Origin: Haliclona indistincta
Lineage: Eukaryota; Porifera; Demospongiae; Haplosclerida; Chalinidae
Assembly (NCBI GenBank): GCA_964017065.1
Contig: OZ024785.1
Location: 1,383,142 to 1,447,141 of the forward strand
DNA: 64,000 bases
Reading direction: 5' to 3'
The first letter of the stretch is position 1; each line of letters starts with the position of its first letter. Both the position numbers and the translations under genes were made by a program. The notes below the pieces were generated by a model. That model ran no database searches, had not been told where the DNA came from, and saw nothing but the letters and a program-made list of their open reading frames with translations. Positions 35,884-46,980 of this stretch are shown in pieces.

Positions 35884-37762
35884 CTATTATTAATAAGAAG
35901 ATAAACATAACCATGTTTTTACAATTCACAATACTTTGCTTTGCAGTTCAACACAGTTTTCCGGAAATAATGAGTAGGAATTTGCGGTACTTTCATCATT
36001 CAAGGGCTATAAATTATGTTATGATCAAATGCAAGCATTGTGAACATACTATTATACCTTTGTCAATTGCTGTTGATTATTAGTTTTATCTGATCAAAGT
36101 CGTAATTATTAACTCTAATATTAAGTGCTACTTACTTTTAATTCTAAAACACATAATAGCTCCTGTAATTGTTATCACAATTACTATGCTTATGACAACT
36201 ATTACTCCAAGTGAAGCTGCTATTACAGTAGTAGTGCTGCCACTAGCTGATGAGGTAATAATTACACAAAACTCAGTGGTGCAATTATAGTCACCTGACA
36301 TTGTTGGGAGTGAAGGTGTCAACTCAGACATAGAGGTCAATGTCACAGATGATGTATCTAGAAAATGCAACATAAGATTTTAAAGCATGCATATGGATGT
36401 CTAACTGTTTAGCTATAATACACATAATGAGATTACGCACCAGCAGTAGATGCATTGGGATCACCTGTCGATGAGCTCCTGGGAACACCATTCTCTATAG
36501 GAGAATTTTCTGCTGAGTACGTTGATGTTACTGCAATACCAGCAGAGGTTGATGATAATATTACTATAAGTAAATAAAGTGAAATGATTATGATTGGTTA
36601 TGTTATGCAGTGTACTACCAGTAACTGTATCTTGGGCACTTGTTCCTTGTCCAACAATATTCACAGCAGTCACATTGACTGAATAGTGACCTGGTGGTAC
36701 TCCATCAAGAGATACTTTAACAACTGGACTGGTATTATTAATGATAGTTGTACTTCCTGTTGCTGTCAGATTGTGTGTTAATATATAATGAGTGACTAAT
36801 GTACTCTCTATCTGAGGGACCTGTCACAAATCTAAAACGAGTTTTTATACACATTATATAGTCTTACAGTCCAGTTTATAAACAGGAAGTCCATCATAGT
36901 CACTATGGAGATGTTAAAGGGTGCTAGCTGTGGAACTGCATTTCTATAATAATAATTTAACTAATTGTGTTAGGTACTCACCATCCCATAAAATATCTAC
37001 CACCTCACTCCAAGGACCTGTTGTTAAATTAGCATCTTCAACAGCAACAGCAAAGTGATAACTCATAGCAACACTCAAGTCAGTAATTGTCAGTGATGTA
37101 GTGTTTGTTCTGTATTGAGTTACTAAACCATTGCTGCTACCATTGACAACATATGAGAACATGCAGTTATTATCAGGTGATGACCATGATAAGGAAATTG
37201 ATGTAGAACTTTGAGGAACAAGAGTGAGGTTAGGTGGTCTGGAAATGGCACCTAATAAAGAAGAACATAAAAACTGTACGTTTTATGATGACACTTACCT
37301 GATATTAAAATGGTAGCATCATCATTAACATCCATAATACCCACAGCAATGCATCGAATGTTAGTATTGTTGTGAGAGAGAAGAGCACCATTCAATGTAG
37401 CAGTAGTCACAATACTAAAATTTGAATCAAATGTATTTTGAAGTACTCTTATAGTAAATGATCCAAAGGATATACTTGAGTTCTCCGATTTGCCAATAAC
37501 ATTTAAGCTTAGCTGCATCACTACAACTCCCTGCTCACTATATGCCCAAAGCACATTTGCAGTTGGTACATCTGTTAAAGTGCAGTTGTATACTAGATCC
37601 TGTCCCGGGCACACTGTTACACCATGAGGACTGATTTGAGTCAGAGTTACTGGAGACATAAATCAGTACAGTATAAGTCACCACTGCGGGCTCACCTGAA
37701 CTGGACTCCACAATAGTTGATAACAACAGTAAGTGGACAAAAAGCATTACGTACACATGCAT
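35204..37762 (-). CDS. Receptor gene B: Ig-FN3-FN3 protein with eight ITIM-like motifs
   Basis: Fourteen exons read by splice signals and phase give 629 residues: 37696-37762, 37299-37649, 36982-37251, 36868-36935, 36619-36820, 36441-36563, 36295-36357, 36136-36246, 36058-36089, 35935-36006, 35749-35883, 35566-35697, 35387-35521 and 35204-35332. The order is signal peptide (MHVYVMLFVHLLLLSTIVE), Ig-like domain (23-139), FN3 (140-229), second FN3 (230-319), Ser/Thr-rich stalk, and a transmembrane helix (about 389-414). The last four exons each encode IIYADLG and a second motif (VVYSSV, VVYSSI or IIYASV). The tyrosines are at 466/490, 510/534, 554/578 and 600/624, always 24 apart. Both motif types fit the ITIM consensus, which in animals recruits tandem-SH2 phosphatases. 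The inhibitory role is inferred. Whether the 48-nt stretch 36247-36294 is intron or coding is uncertain; both keep frame. Confidence 0.78.
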
Positions 37763-37949
37763 ACTGGTAATAGGAGATTTACTGCCACGGTAACTGGCTA
37801 TAAGTCAGTCGCAAACTACTGAGGTTTTATAATAAACGGATACGGACATAAATCATACCCACGTCCACCTGTTTGTAAGCCCCGCCCCAAGTGATTTGAC
37901 CGAGGCGCTGCGAGGCTGATCTATATAATTTAGCGTACGATTAGGGATA

Positions 37950-38060
37950 TTTCTGATTTCAAGTTGGATTTCTAGGTGGATTTCTGGATTTCTAAATTTC
38001 TCGTTGGATTTGTTATTTCAGCGCTTGGATTTCTGGATTTCACTTGGATTTCTACTGACT
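37950..38060. repeat. Degenerate TTGGATTTCT repeat
   Basis: A short motif around TTGGATTTCT is repeated imperfectly several times between receptor gene B and the TIR element. Confidence 0.6.
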
Positions 38061-38092
38061 GTGTACGAGACTTTTCAGGCGTGTTGGACCGG

Positions 38093-39643
38093 TGTCATAA
38101 AATATCGGGGATCCCCTCAATCGGGGATCCCGGGTCCCCATTCTCCCGGTAGATCGGGGACCCCGGATCCCTATTCTACCGGTAGAATGGGGACTCCCAT
38201 CCCCATCCTCACGGTATAATGGGGATCCCGGGATCCCTATTCTACCGGTAGAACAGGGATCCCCTCGTGAGGATGGGGATCCCTTGCTCGCGATCGTAGT
38301 CAGGACTACTCAAGATAGTAAATAACAGTAGAATACAGCAACTATAGTGCCAACTCGAAGTTTATTACCTGCCTACCTAGTTATTACACAGAAACATCAG
38401 TAGGGATTAGACTAGTTAGTTTCATGTATCAGTTTCAATCATAGTTTTCTCAAAAGATAGATAGCTTGGTTAATATTCTAGTTCTATGGAATAAATACTG
38501 GCATACAGTGACTGCAATATTGAATCTTCCGAGGCAGCATTGTTCTTCTGTTTGAGGGTCACCAACATTGCCTGCATTATTATTAGATAATCAAAATTCA
38601 CAAGTGGATAGTTATCAAACTTGCCTGTTTGAACAGAGCATCATGTGCAAGCTTGAACACTAGCATATGATTGGTATACCCACACTCTTCAATTATTGTT
38701 TGTAGGACTGCTAAGACATCAGTGAGCTGTACAATTATCAATGTTTCAACTGTCATCTAATCATTTTTAATTTGTGCCATACTTACATATTCTTTCACTT
38801 CTTCAGATAGTCTTGGCCAATAGTACTTGCTAACAAGGTCTAGCATTCTATTTACACCAAGATGTCCACTGTCATGAGCGTTGGTCAGGATCCTCTTTCG
38901 CTTTTGCACATCTTCAACTACCAATTTCATCTTCTCTATCATCATGTGTATAGTGCATTGATAGCTATCATGCATGCATGCGCTTACTGGATTTGCTGCC
39001 AGTGTAGTATGAAACGCTCCCTTGCGTAGTAGAAAACTTCGCCCGTTTGCGCAACCCACTCTTTTCAGCCTTAGTGAATCCTTCCGGATAGGTGCCATCT
39101 CGTAGATACTTGTACAAGTGAGTATACTCAAATCTACCATCGCTCAGCTGCTCGCTTTTGCTACCATTGTCTACAGCAGAATCCATTGCCTCTGACATTG
39201 CCAATATTGCCTCTGACATTGCCAATATCCATTGTCGACAATTAATATTAATTTTTTTTACAAAAAATACTATTGCCAGTGTACTGAATAATAATAATAA
39301 TAAATCACTACATTTAAAAATGCAAGTGGTACAGCGTCTACTAAGACTACTGGATTTAAGTTGCACCTTTGTTCCCGATTCAACTGAGTAGGCTAGTTAG
39401 ATCAGACCTGCATGGTGTGGAATAGATTGACAGTTCAAATTATGCAAAGCTGCGTTCAGTCAGTTATAAGCTCCTTTGGCCAGCCTTTGCACGCTGACCG
39501 TGACTATGTAAAGGAAGGGATCCCCATTCTCACGAGGGGATCCCCATTATACCGTGAGGATGGGGATCCCGGGATCCCCATTCTACCGGTAGAATAGGGA
39601 CCCGGGATCCCCATCCTCACGGGATCCCCAATATTTTATGACA
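38093..39643. mobile_element. Ginger-like DNA element with long inverted arms
   Basis: The ends are TGTCATAAAATATCGGGG and, inverted, CCCCAATATTTTATGACA, each flanked by CCGG (38089-38092 and 39644-39647), a candidate 4-bp target duplication. The arms (about 38093-38290 and 39510-39643) are made of GGGATCCC- and CTACCGGTAG-type palindromic pieces. The interior holds a small spliced gene with an integrase-type H2C2 segment. The TGT ends, 4-bp duplication and integrase relationship point to the Ginger group; the catalytic core is absent, so it would be non-autonomous. Confidence 0.65.
38470..39219 (-). CDS. Integrase-derived H2C2-type protein without catalytic core
   Basis: Four exons (38988-39219, 38787-38935, 38625-38726, 38470-38571) join in frame to 194 residues; the third intron would use a GC donor. 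The N-terminal part (YLRDGTYPEGFTKAEKSGLR) and NAHDSGHLGVNRMLDLVSKY with YYWPRLSEEVKEY match the zinc-binding N-terminal region of gypsy and Ginger integrases. The expected CxxC half of the H2C2 finger is replaced by a different sequence (LTDVLAVLQTIIEECG), and no DDE core follows. It lies inside the TIR element, so it is either a shortened element protein or a host-type gene copied into it. The start is the first of three in-frame ATGs, in a 21-bp duplicated stretch. Confidence 0.55.
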
Positions 39644-39659
39644 CCGGCCCCTCGGTTGA

Positions 39660-40055
39660 CTACTCCACAAGGTCTGTTTAAATTTAAAGAACAACACTCG
39701 ATGAGGTAGTAACAGTTGCTGTAGCCTATAGCCGCCTATAGTCTTTATTTTAAAAGGCCAATCTCCGCTGCGATGGGCAGCATGATTATAGCAAAAGATA
39801 ATTTTGCCGGGCATGTGCCCAACAGAAAGTATCAACTGAGTTAAATTTAAAGGAAGAAACGGATTGGATAAAATTAGCTAGGAACAACTAGAGTATACTA
39901 GGAGAGGAGTATACTTGTCCCTAGAGTATACTAGGAACAAGGTACGTTTAGTATAGTATCATAGTAAACATGACTTCATTTACCTACTAGCTTTCTACCA
40001 ATAGACGTTATTCATAAATTCCGCGCGCGATTGCGTCACCAGTGACGCAATCTAC
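39660..40055. other. Intergenic, no gene seen
   Basis: Contains repeated GAGTATACTAGGA-type sequence around 39890-39940. No supported gene. Confidence 0.5.
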
Positions 40056-40951
40056 ATTATTATTATTATTATTATTGAAAAACACACCACATAAGGTGTA
40101 CATGTAGATTTAAAATTAATGTTAATCTGTAGCAATTGTCCTTAGCATTAAGTCAATAGAAGAGCTTCCCTGACAAATGTTAACAGTGCTTGATGACAGC
40201 AGGAAATCTCTTAATACTATAGCACATCTCTCGTCATCATTGGAATATTCTTTTAAATAAGTTCGACAACAAAAAATATTGTGTCCAGAGAAAGTATAAG
40301 CCAAATCTTCGTTAAAGATCAGTTTGACCAAAGTGTTTGAGTTGTTTTTTGCATTTTTGATAAATTTAAGCGATCTTGAAGAAACCAAGTTATAAATACT
40401 TTGGACTCTAGTACATCGATGCAGGATACCGGTATGCGTTCTACGAGGTAATCTCCAGATACGCCGCAGACAGTTGTTTAATACAACCTCTAAACTCCTT
40501 AGACCAGGAGAAGAAATATTCCAAAGTTCGCAACCATACAGAGCTAGACAATATGATGAAAACAGATATGTCATAGGAATCGGTCCGATATTTGGAAAAG
40601 TAGAAAATAAGCTATTAGCAGCCCTGGATAAATAACGAGATTTTAGCAGAATATCTTCATCGTCACAGAGATTATACTTTAGCTTGTTACCCAAGTGCAC
40701 GACGGTATTAGAAAATTGGAGAGGCGAGTCACAGAAGAGGAAATTAGAATTAATATTGTCAAAATCAGATATACACCCAAACGAAAATTAATAAGCTGAG
40801 TCTTGAGAGGATTGAAATGTAGACCAAGACAACTACCATGTGATTCACAAGTAGCAAGAAGGGTGCGTAATGCAGAGGCAGAAGGTGCCAAAAGCACTAT
40901 ATCATCTGCGTATGCAAGGGCGCCTGCATAATGGCTATTCCAAAAACATGA
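40056..40951 (-). mobile_element. LINE 3' fragment (family 2), RT palm onward
   Basis: The minus strand encodes ALAYADDIVLLAPSASALR (RT catalytic YADD) at about 40870-40930, then after a frameshift near 40690 a 192-residue C-terminal part with YGCELWNISSPGLRSLE and LRRIWRLPRRTHTG. The 3' end is an (ATT)n tract at 40055-40078. A second fragment of the same family is at 46567-46980. It is truncated at its 5' end close to the target duplication of the LINE at 40966-44263. Confidence 0.8.
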
Positions 40952-41072
40952 CCGGACCAATCGGCTACGTAACCGGATAGTTCAAAGTTCAAAGTTTATT
41001 ACTGTTGCCCTCTACGGGATAATAATGACAAAAACAAGAACTACTGAAGTAGATGAAATAAAAAATATAGAG

Positions 41073-42881
41073 TCAGTCTGTGAACTTTAGACACGAGATT
41101 TTCTCAGCAAGGTTAATAAGATCATGAAAGTTCTTGTTCTCCAGCCATTGTATTATGGTCTCAGTGCTGTATTTTGACTCAGGTAGATGACTTGAAAACA
41201 GATGTTCATAATAGTTCGATGGAATTTTATCGCCACAATGAGGACATAGTCTCTCACCAAAGGTCGGTCTTGAAAGAGCATTAAAAAGCCCCTGCATTAG
41301 CTTAGTTCCACGAACACCCAGCTCAAGTGCCTCATCCCATATGCTGTTCCAACTTGAGGCAATATTAGCTGTAGCTGACACAAGTGAGAGCGAGGGATGA
41401 GACTTGGACTCCGCTAGTGTTCCTTCCCAGTCACTCGCAAGAATATCTTGCTTCGCATCATGAACAATTGAAAGTGCATCAGGAGGATTGTGAAGACAGA
41501 GTTGCAGGAAATTGGTGCCAAAGAAGCTCTCCAGAAAACGGCATTGTTGTACCAGACTGATTTCATAAACATCATCCGAGGCCAGAGTACGAAAAACTCG
41601 AGAACTTATGTTATCGTTATTTACTAGAACTCTAGCCAGGAAATTGAGCTTTCGAATAAGGATGTGTGCCTTAACAGAGGGCCAGTGAAGACCAATCAAG
41701 GTACTGGTGTTAGAGTGGAATTTAGACAACCCCAAAATCCGCTTTCCAATCTCAGCTTGAAAAGACTCCAGAATTTGTAGATGGGATTCAGAGAGTATCC
41801 AGGTTTCACAACCATACAACAAGGTAGGCACAACAAATGTCTCAAATAAGCTACGTCCAGTGAGAGGATTTAGCTTCCCATGGAAAGCTCCAATGGAGCC
41901 TAAAGCAAAGAAGGCACGCCTAGCTTTGCTAATGCTCTCTTCAACAGACTTCAATGGAGACAAGTCATACCTCCACCACACACCAAGGCATTTCGCTTCT
42001 TTTTGAGTAACAACTTCCTGGCCAACTAATTCAAGCATACATTCATTATATCTCCCCTTAGTGGTTAGCACAACTTCAGTTTTACTAGCATTAAGCTTCA
42101 AGAAGTTTGCTTGACAAAATGCCTCAATTAGATTACCTTGAGTATGAGCAGCAGACTTGCTTAGGCTAACAGCCCTGACATCATCTGCATGAGCAGAAGC
42201 ACCCACATGTAAGCCCAACAGGTTTAAACCCTGGCCAGCACTCTCGAGAAAATGTAGAAGTGAGTCCATTACTGCAATAAACAAAGTCGGGGAGAGCACA
42301 GATCCCTGCTTCACACCACGACCTACTGGAAAGCAATCAGAACAAATTCCATTAACTTTCACGACACTACTGGTGTTCGAGTACCAGTCTTTAATCAGAC
42401 GCCAGCATCTACCATTGACACCCAACTTGAATATATGAGAAAGTAGTGTAGAGAACTCAACAGAGTCGAAAGCTTTCTCCAAATCAAAAAAGCACAGATA
42501 AGGAGTGTCACCATCACGGATATGTTTCAGGATTGTTTCTTGGGTTGAGAATATAGCATCGATACACGACAGACCTCTCTGATATGCTTTTTGGGAGGGG
42601 TGAGGAAATCCGATATCGACAAAAAGTGACAGCAATCGCTCAAGAATAATAACTTCAAGGCATTTTGAGAGAACAGATGTCAGAGTAATACCTCGGTAGT
42701 TGTTACAATTTAATGGGTCACGCCCCTTTCCTTTGTGCACAGGAACAATCATGCCAAGTTTAAAACTTGTAGGGATTTGCTCTAGCTGAAAGATGGCATC
42801 AAAAACACGTTTCAGCCACTTAACAATCCACGTGCCAGCATATTTAAGATGTTCAGCAGAGAGACCGTCAGGCACCAGCAC
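41073..42881 (-). pseudogene. LINE family 1 reverse transcriptase part
   Basis: A 602-residue frame begins at the conserved PDGLSAEHLKYAG stretch. It contains the RT blocks CFFDLEKAFDSV, GVKQGSVLSPTLF and the palm motif AHADD (usually YADD), then YGCETW and a C-terminal CPHC-x10-HLFSSH zinc-knuckle-like motif. It is separated from the endonuclease part by a single extra base near 42870 (GGTGCCTGAC where GGT-CCTGAC is expected). The remainder is open, so the insertion looks recent. The H in place of Y in the palm motif is unusual. Confidence 0.82.
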
Positions 42882-44242
42882 TCTTACTCAACTTGAGTCT
42901 CTTCAAAGCACTTTCAATTTCTTCACTAGTGGTAGGATAGTCAAGGATAAGATCCTCAAACCCATGAGATAGGGCTTCCATATCAGCCAGGTCAGATTCA
43001 TTCTTGTTAGCTACATTCACAGGAATTTTACTCTGAGAGAGTTCGGAGAAATGGTCTTTCCAAAAATTCCTGAGTTCATCATCATCAGAGACCAGAACAC
43101 CATCAACCATGAGCTTTCTGCATTCAGACCTTCGACGATTGATACTAAAACGGTGATCATCCCTTTTTCTAAACATCTCATCTCTGGCCTGTAAAACCTT
43201 TCGCTCCAACTTTGCTCGAGCTTTAACAACATGTGCTTTCACTTCTTTCTTGGTTGTTTTCATTTGTAAGTAAAGAGGACCTGTTCTCGGCCGGCCAGCA
43301 TCACGCCAACGTCTCCAAGCAGATTTACTACGCTGACAGTTTTCCTGTAGCTCTTTATCATGGATAAAGTCTTTTGCAGTTTTACGTTTGTGACGAGGGA
43401 TTGTATCATCAGCCGCTCGATGCAAGAGAGAGATGACAGTTTTAATTTCAGAGTCAACCTCATCAATGCTAGTCAAGGGTTTCTCACAAAAAGGTCTTAA
43501 ATACAAGGTCATCACATCTCGAAAAAGATCAATGCTGCCATCAGTAGAGGCCTTACGCCAGTCTAGCTTTGGAGTGGAACTGTCAGGATGAACCACAAAA
43601 TCAGGTCTACAATCAAGTCTTACTCTCAGAGCAAGATGATCTGACAGGTTTAGTGGGTGGTGATCAAGGACAGCACAATCAACAACCAAATGGGCAGCCC
43701 AACAGTCAAGGAAACAATAGTCAACAGTGGTATTCTCACTTCTACCACCATAAAAAGTATAAGAAGGACCAACAGAGAGATCACTTAATGATACTGCATA
43801 GTGACTGGTACGATCGATTAAGTCCATAAGTAGTTGTCCTTGCGGATTTGTTTGATCTTGTGCACGACAATCACAAAGTTGGCTAATATGAGCATTGAAA
43901 TCCCCGATCAATAGTACAGGACCATTGGACTGTAGAGCATACACCACATTTTCAAGCTCCTGCAAGTACTCTTTGTACACTGAAAGAGGATAGTCAGTTG
44001 TAGGAAGATAAACACCCACAATACTAAGAGTAGTTGACTCTCCCACGCACAGCTGTACAGCAATAATTCTATCAGAGTCAATCTGCAAGGTACTCACTGG
44101 TAGGATACTATTCCAAACAACACCAATTCCACCACACCCTCTAGAGAGAGTAGATCCCTCATGCAGTCTGCGATCAGAAAGACCCACTCCTTTAAAACCT
44201 GGGATAACTGAGTCAAGCTTGGAGAGTTCGTACGGCCAGAGC
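42868..44242 (-). pseudogene. LINE family 1 endonuclease part
   Basis: An APE-type endonuclease is encoded, with GDFNAH, VDYCFLD and LNLSDHLAL motifs, followed by the linker to the RT. The frame continues upstream of the first ATG (44187) through WPYELSKLDSV to about 44242, showing that the element is truncated rather than starting there. It ends in a stop right after the KSAGA motif because of the one-base insertion shared with the RT part. Confidence 0.8.
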
Positions 44243-44335
44243 CAGTGTCAGAGCCGGCCAGAGCCGGACCAATCGGCGCGCGCGCGCGTGTGAGTGGCGG
44301 ACCGGCTGCGAGGAGCGAGTGGCAAGCACCATGGC

Positions 44336-46180
44336 CGGGGCAAGAGCTGCTGCGCTATTGGGTGCACCAATCGTTATTCTAAAGATTCAACTATATAATT
44401 CTATCGAATTCCAACTAATCCTGACAGAAGGAAACAGTGGATTACTGCTATAAGGAGAGAAGGTTGGAATCCTGGTAGTTCAAGTTGCATCTGCAGGTGA
44501 GCACTTCGTGTCAGGTTAGCTACTTACCGATTTTTTTACAACCAGTATGTTATAATAGTTAACAGTGAACTATGCAACAACATTAAACTCGAATCGATTT
44601 TTATAGGTTGTAAAAGTGATGATAAAACTCATCCCGATTACGTTCCAAGCATTTTTTCTTTTTCGAATAGTCAAGATCTCGTTAGAAGAAAACGAGCATT
44701 GGAACGACACGTTCGTTCTATAAAATTACAAGCAAAAAGGAAAAACAATGGAGCTGAGGACAGAGCAGAAGAAACAATAAACATAGAAAATCAAACTCAG
44801 ATTAGTAGCAGAGTGGAAAGAACAACAATGGAAAATCCTACCTGCAGTGAAACTACATCTGGTGCTGAGGGCAGAGCAGAAGAAACAATAAACATAGAAA
44901 ATCATACTTCCCAAACTATTAGTAGCAGAGTGGAAAGAACAACAATGGAAAATCCTACCTCTGGTGCAACTACTTCTGGTACTACATGCTTGAGTTGTGC
45001 CACCCTGCTAAGTAAAGTAGACAATCTTTCGCATCAAGTGTCTGAGCTAAGAAAAGCTTAATCATCTCAGAAGTACATGCAAGTGAACAAAGGATCCAAC
45101 ATCTTCAATTGGAAATGTTGTTAAATCAGGCAACCGCTTCTATTGGTGTACTTCAGAAGGAGTGCATTGAGAGCAAAACTGCTTGTCATAGTCTTGCTGT
45201 AGTGAACACTGAGATACAAGTAGAAAAGTAATCATTGGTTGATGAACTTGAAGTTACTAAGAAGGAAAATAAGAAACTACAATACAATAAAAAAGAGTAA
45301 TTGGTGGATGAAAACAGAGAACTAGCAAGTTTTTTTTAATAGAAGAGAGTATGAAAACATCCAAAAAAGAAAAATTCTATTCTACACTGGTTTGCCAAAT
45401 TTCGAACCGCTAAAACTTGTTTTAGACACTACATGTAAGCACATCAAGTATAAAACAGAGAGGTCGACCAACATTCCTAGGTGATTTTCAAGAAATTGTT
45501 CTTATTTTAATGAAGCTAAGACTAGACTTAAGCGAAGAAGATATTGCATATCGATTTCGAATTTCCCAATCTACAGTTTCTAGAATATCTGGGAAATGGA
45601 TCAAGATTATGGCAGAGAGTTTAAAGTTTTTAATACGATGGCCGAGTAGAGATGAAGGGCAACCATTTCTCGCAACAACTTCCCAAGATGCACAGCTATT
45701 ATAGACTGCACTGAAGTATTCATACAAAGATCTTCAGATTTAGAAGCGCGAGTGCAGACATGGAGTCACTACAAACATCATAATACTGTTAAATTACTCA
45801 TCGCCATTAGTCCTCAAGGAACCATAACCTTTATCTCTAGGTCATATGGAGGACGAACATCCGATAAATATATAACGGAGAATTGTGGAGTACTTGATAA
45901 CCTGCTTCCAGGTGATCAAATTCTAGCAGATAGAGGATTCACAATAGAAGAAAGTGTAGGTCTATATTGTGCAGAGGTGAAAATTCCACCTTTCACCAAA
46001 GCCAAGAAACAACTAACACGCAGTGAGGTAGATCGTACAAGGAAGCTAGCACATGTACGCATTCATGTGGAACGTGTTATAGGCCAACTCAAGAAAAAGT
46101 TTAAAATATCGGCGCCCCCTGCACTAAACATACTGCCCCGGCATTTCTATGGCTTCAGTAAAAATTCCATAACATTTTAG
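44336..46180 (+). pseudogene. THAP-DDE transposase relic (ISL2EU / PIF-Harbinger type)
   Basis: The plus strand holds a broken THAP-type zinc finger: CAIGCTNRYS, then FYRIPTNPDRRKQW after an in-frame TAA, then CIC and EHFVS separated by a one-base insertion. After an intron (about 44516-44606) follows DDKTHPDYVPSIF, and then a region of duplicated ETINIENQ repeats. Downstream are a helix-turn-helix stretch (EEDIAYRFRISQSTVSRI) and a DDE core with [15 protein letters not shown] and [14 protein letters not shown]. At least three frame breaks and further stops are present. A THAP finger fused to DDE_4 is typical of ISL2EU elements. It is not functional. Confidence 0.75.
44759..44972 (+). repeat. 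~120-bp direct duplication inside the THAP relic
   Basis: Two direct copies with GCAGAAGAAACAATAAACAT and TAGTAGCAGAGTGGAAAGAA; they encode the repeated AEETINIEN part. Confidence 0.7.
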
Positions 46181-46199
46181 GAAAAACAAAATGGCTGCC

Positions 46200-46566
46200 A
46201 AGAAATTTTGGACATTTTATGGCTTCGGGTGCTCGGAAAACACATTTTTGCGCATTCTCTATGATCTGGGCTACATTTTACACTCACCAAAACCACTGCT
46301 ATTTATATGTACTTTTCAGTAGCCAGCCCCAAAGTACTAACTTTGAGCAAAATTTGACGAGGTCGCTGCACTTTATCGGCTTCACTTTCGAAGTGGGAGG
46401 GGCATATCGACCGAGTTGAGTGTGGGCAATTGCGGCTACTCACTGGGGTAAAAGGACGCAAATTTGAGACAAGTAGCTCAAAAGACACACGAGATATTCA
46501 CGAGAGAAGTGGTCAGCATTTACGAGGTTAAAATTTCAGCTGGATAATTTAGTAATTAAAGGGTTA
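46200..46566 (-). mobile_element. Diverged copy of the 53.3-kb MITE, inverted
   Basis: GACGAGGTCGCTGCACTT and flanking bases match the reverse complement of the element at 53345-53953, and the end reads TTAAAGGGTTAA at 46555-46566. The other end is not clear. Confidence 0.5.
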
Positions 46567-46980
46567 ATATCTGCTTGCGACGTATCTGGTCCCTACCTGC
46601 TAACACTCACACTTCTATTTTGCACTGTTGTGCTAATATGTTAAGTATTTATAACCTTGTAGTCTCTAGATCTGCTAAATTTATTGACAGAGCTTCTAAC
46701 AGTTCGAATCTGCTTGTTCGTGCTGTTTTTCGTGAGTCATCTGTTCTGGTGTATTCCTTTGCTGGTCTCAATTCTGTGTTTGGGTCACAATTTTTGAAAG
46801 TCTACCATGATGATGATAAATATTGTGCTGCTGTTGTTCGACCATTTTTGAAAAGGAATCTTGATATTATTCATGGTACTTCTGATACTGAACTAATGCT
46901 CCGGACTATTCTAACTTCTTAATTATATTTATGTACCTATGTTGGTGTGTGTTCTCAATAATAATAATAATAATAAGATT
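46567..46980 (+). mobile_element. LINE 3' fragment (family 2), second copy
   Basis: The plus-strand frame 46575-46922 (MRRIWSLPANTHTS to LMLRTILTS) is homologous to the C-terminal end of the element at 40056-40951, and it ends in the same type of AAT/AATA repeat tail (46959-46978). It is strongly 5' truncated. Confidence 0.8.

Larger units (their letters stand above)
40966..44263 (-). mobile_element. LINE family 1, nearly intact, 5' truncated
   Basis: A non-LTR retrotransposon on the minus strand with endonuclease and reverse transcriptase regions and a TTTGAAC-type repeated 3' tail (40981-41000). A 14-bp direct repeat, CCGGACCAATCGGC, flanks it at 40952-40965 and 44264-44277 and is the likely target-site duplication. 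The 5' end starts inside the endonuclease, near its HWLWPYEL motif, so the catalytic beginning and any ORF1 are lost. Confidence 0.82.

Noticed and set aside
35204..37762. Possibility that gene B is a pseudogene
   Set aside because: All fourteen exons join in frame to one stop with consensus splice sites, which is unlikely for a decayed gene.
38470..39219. LTR retrotransposon or retroviral integrase
   Set aside because: No LTRs, protease, RT or catalytic core; inverted TGT ends and a CCGG flank fit a DNA transposon better.
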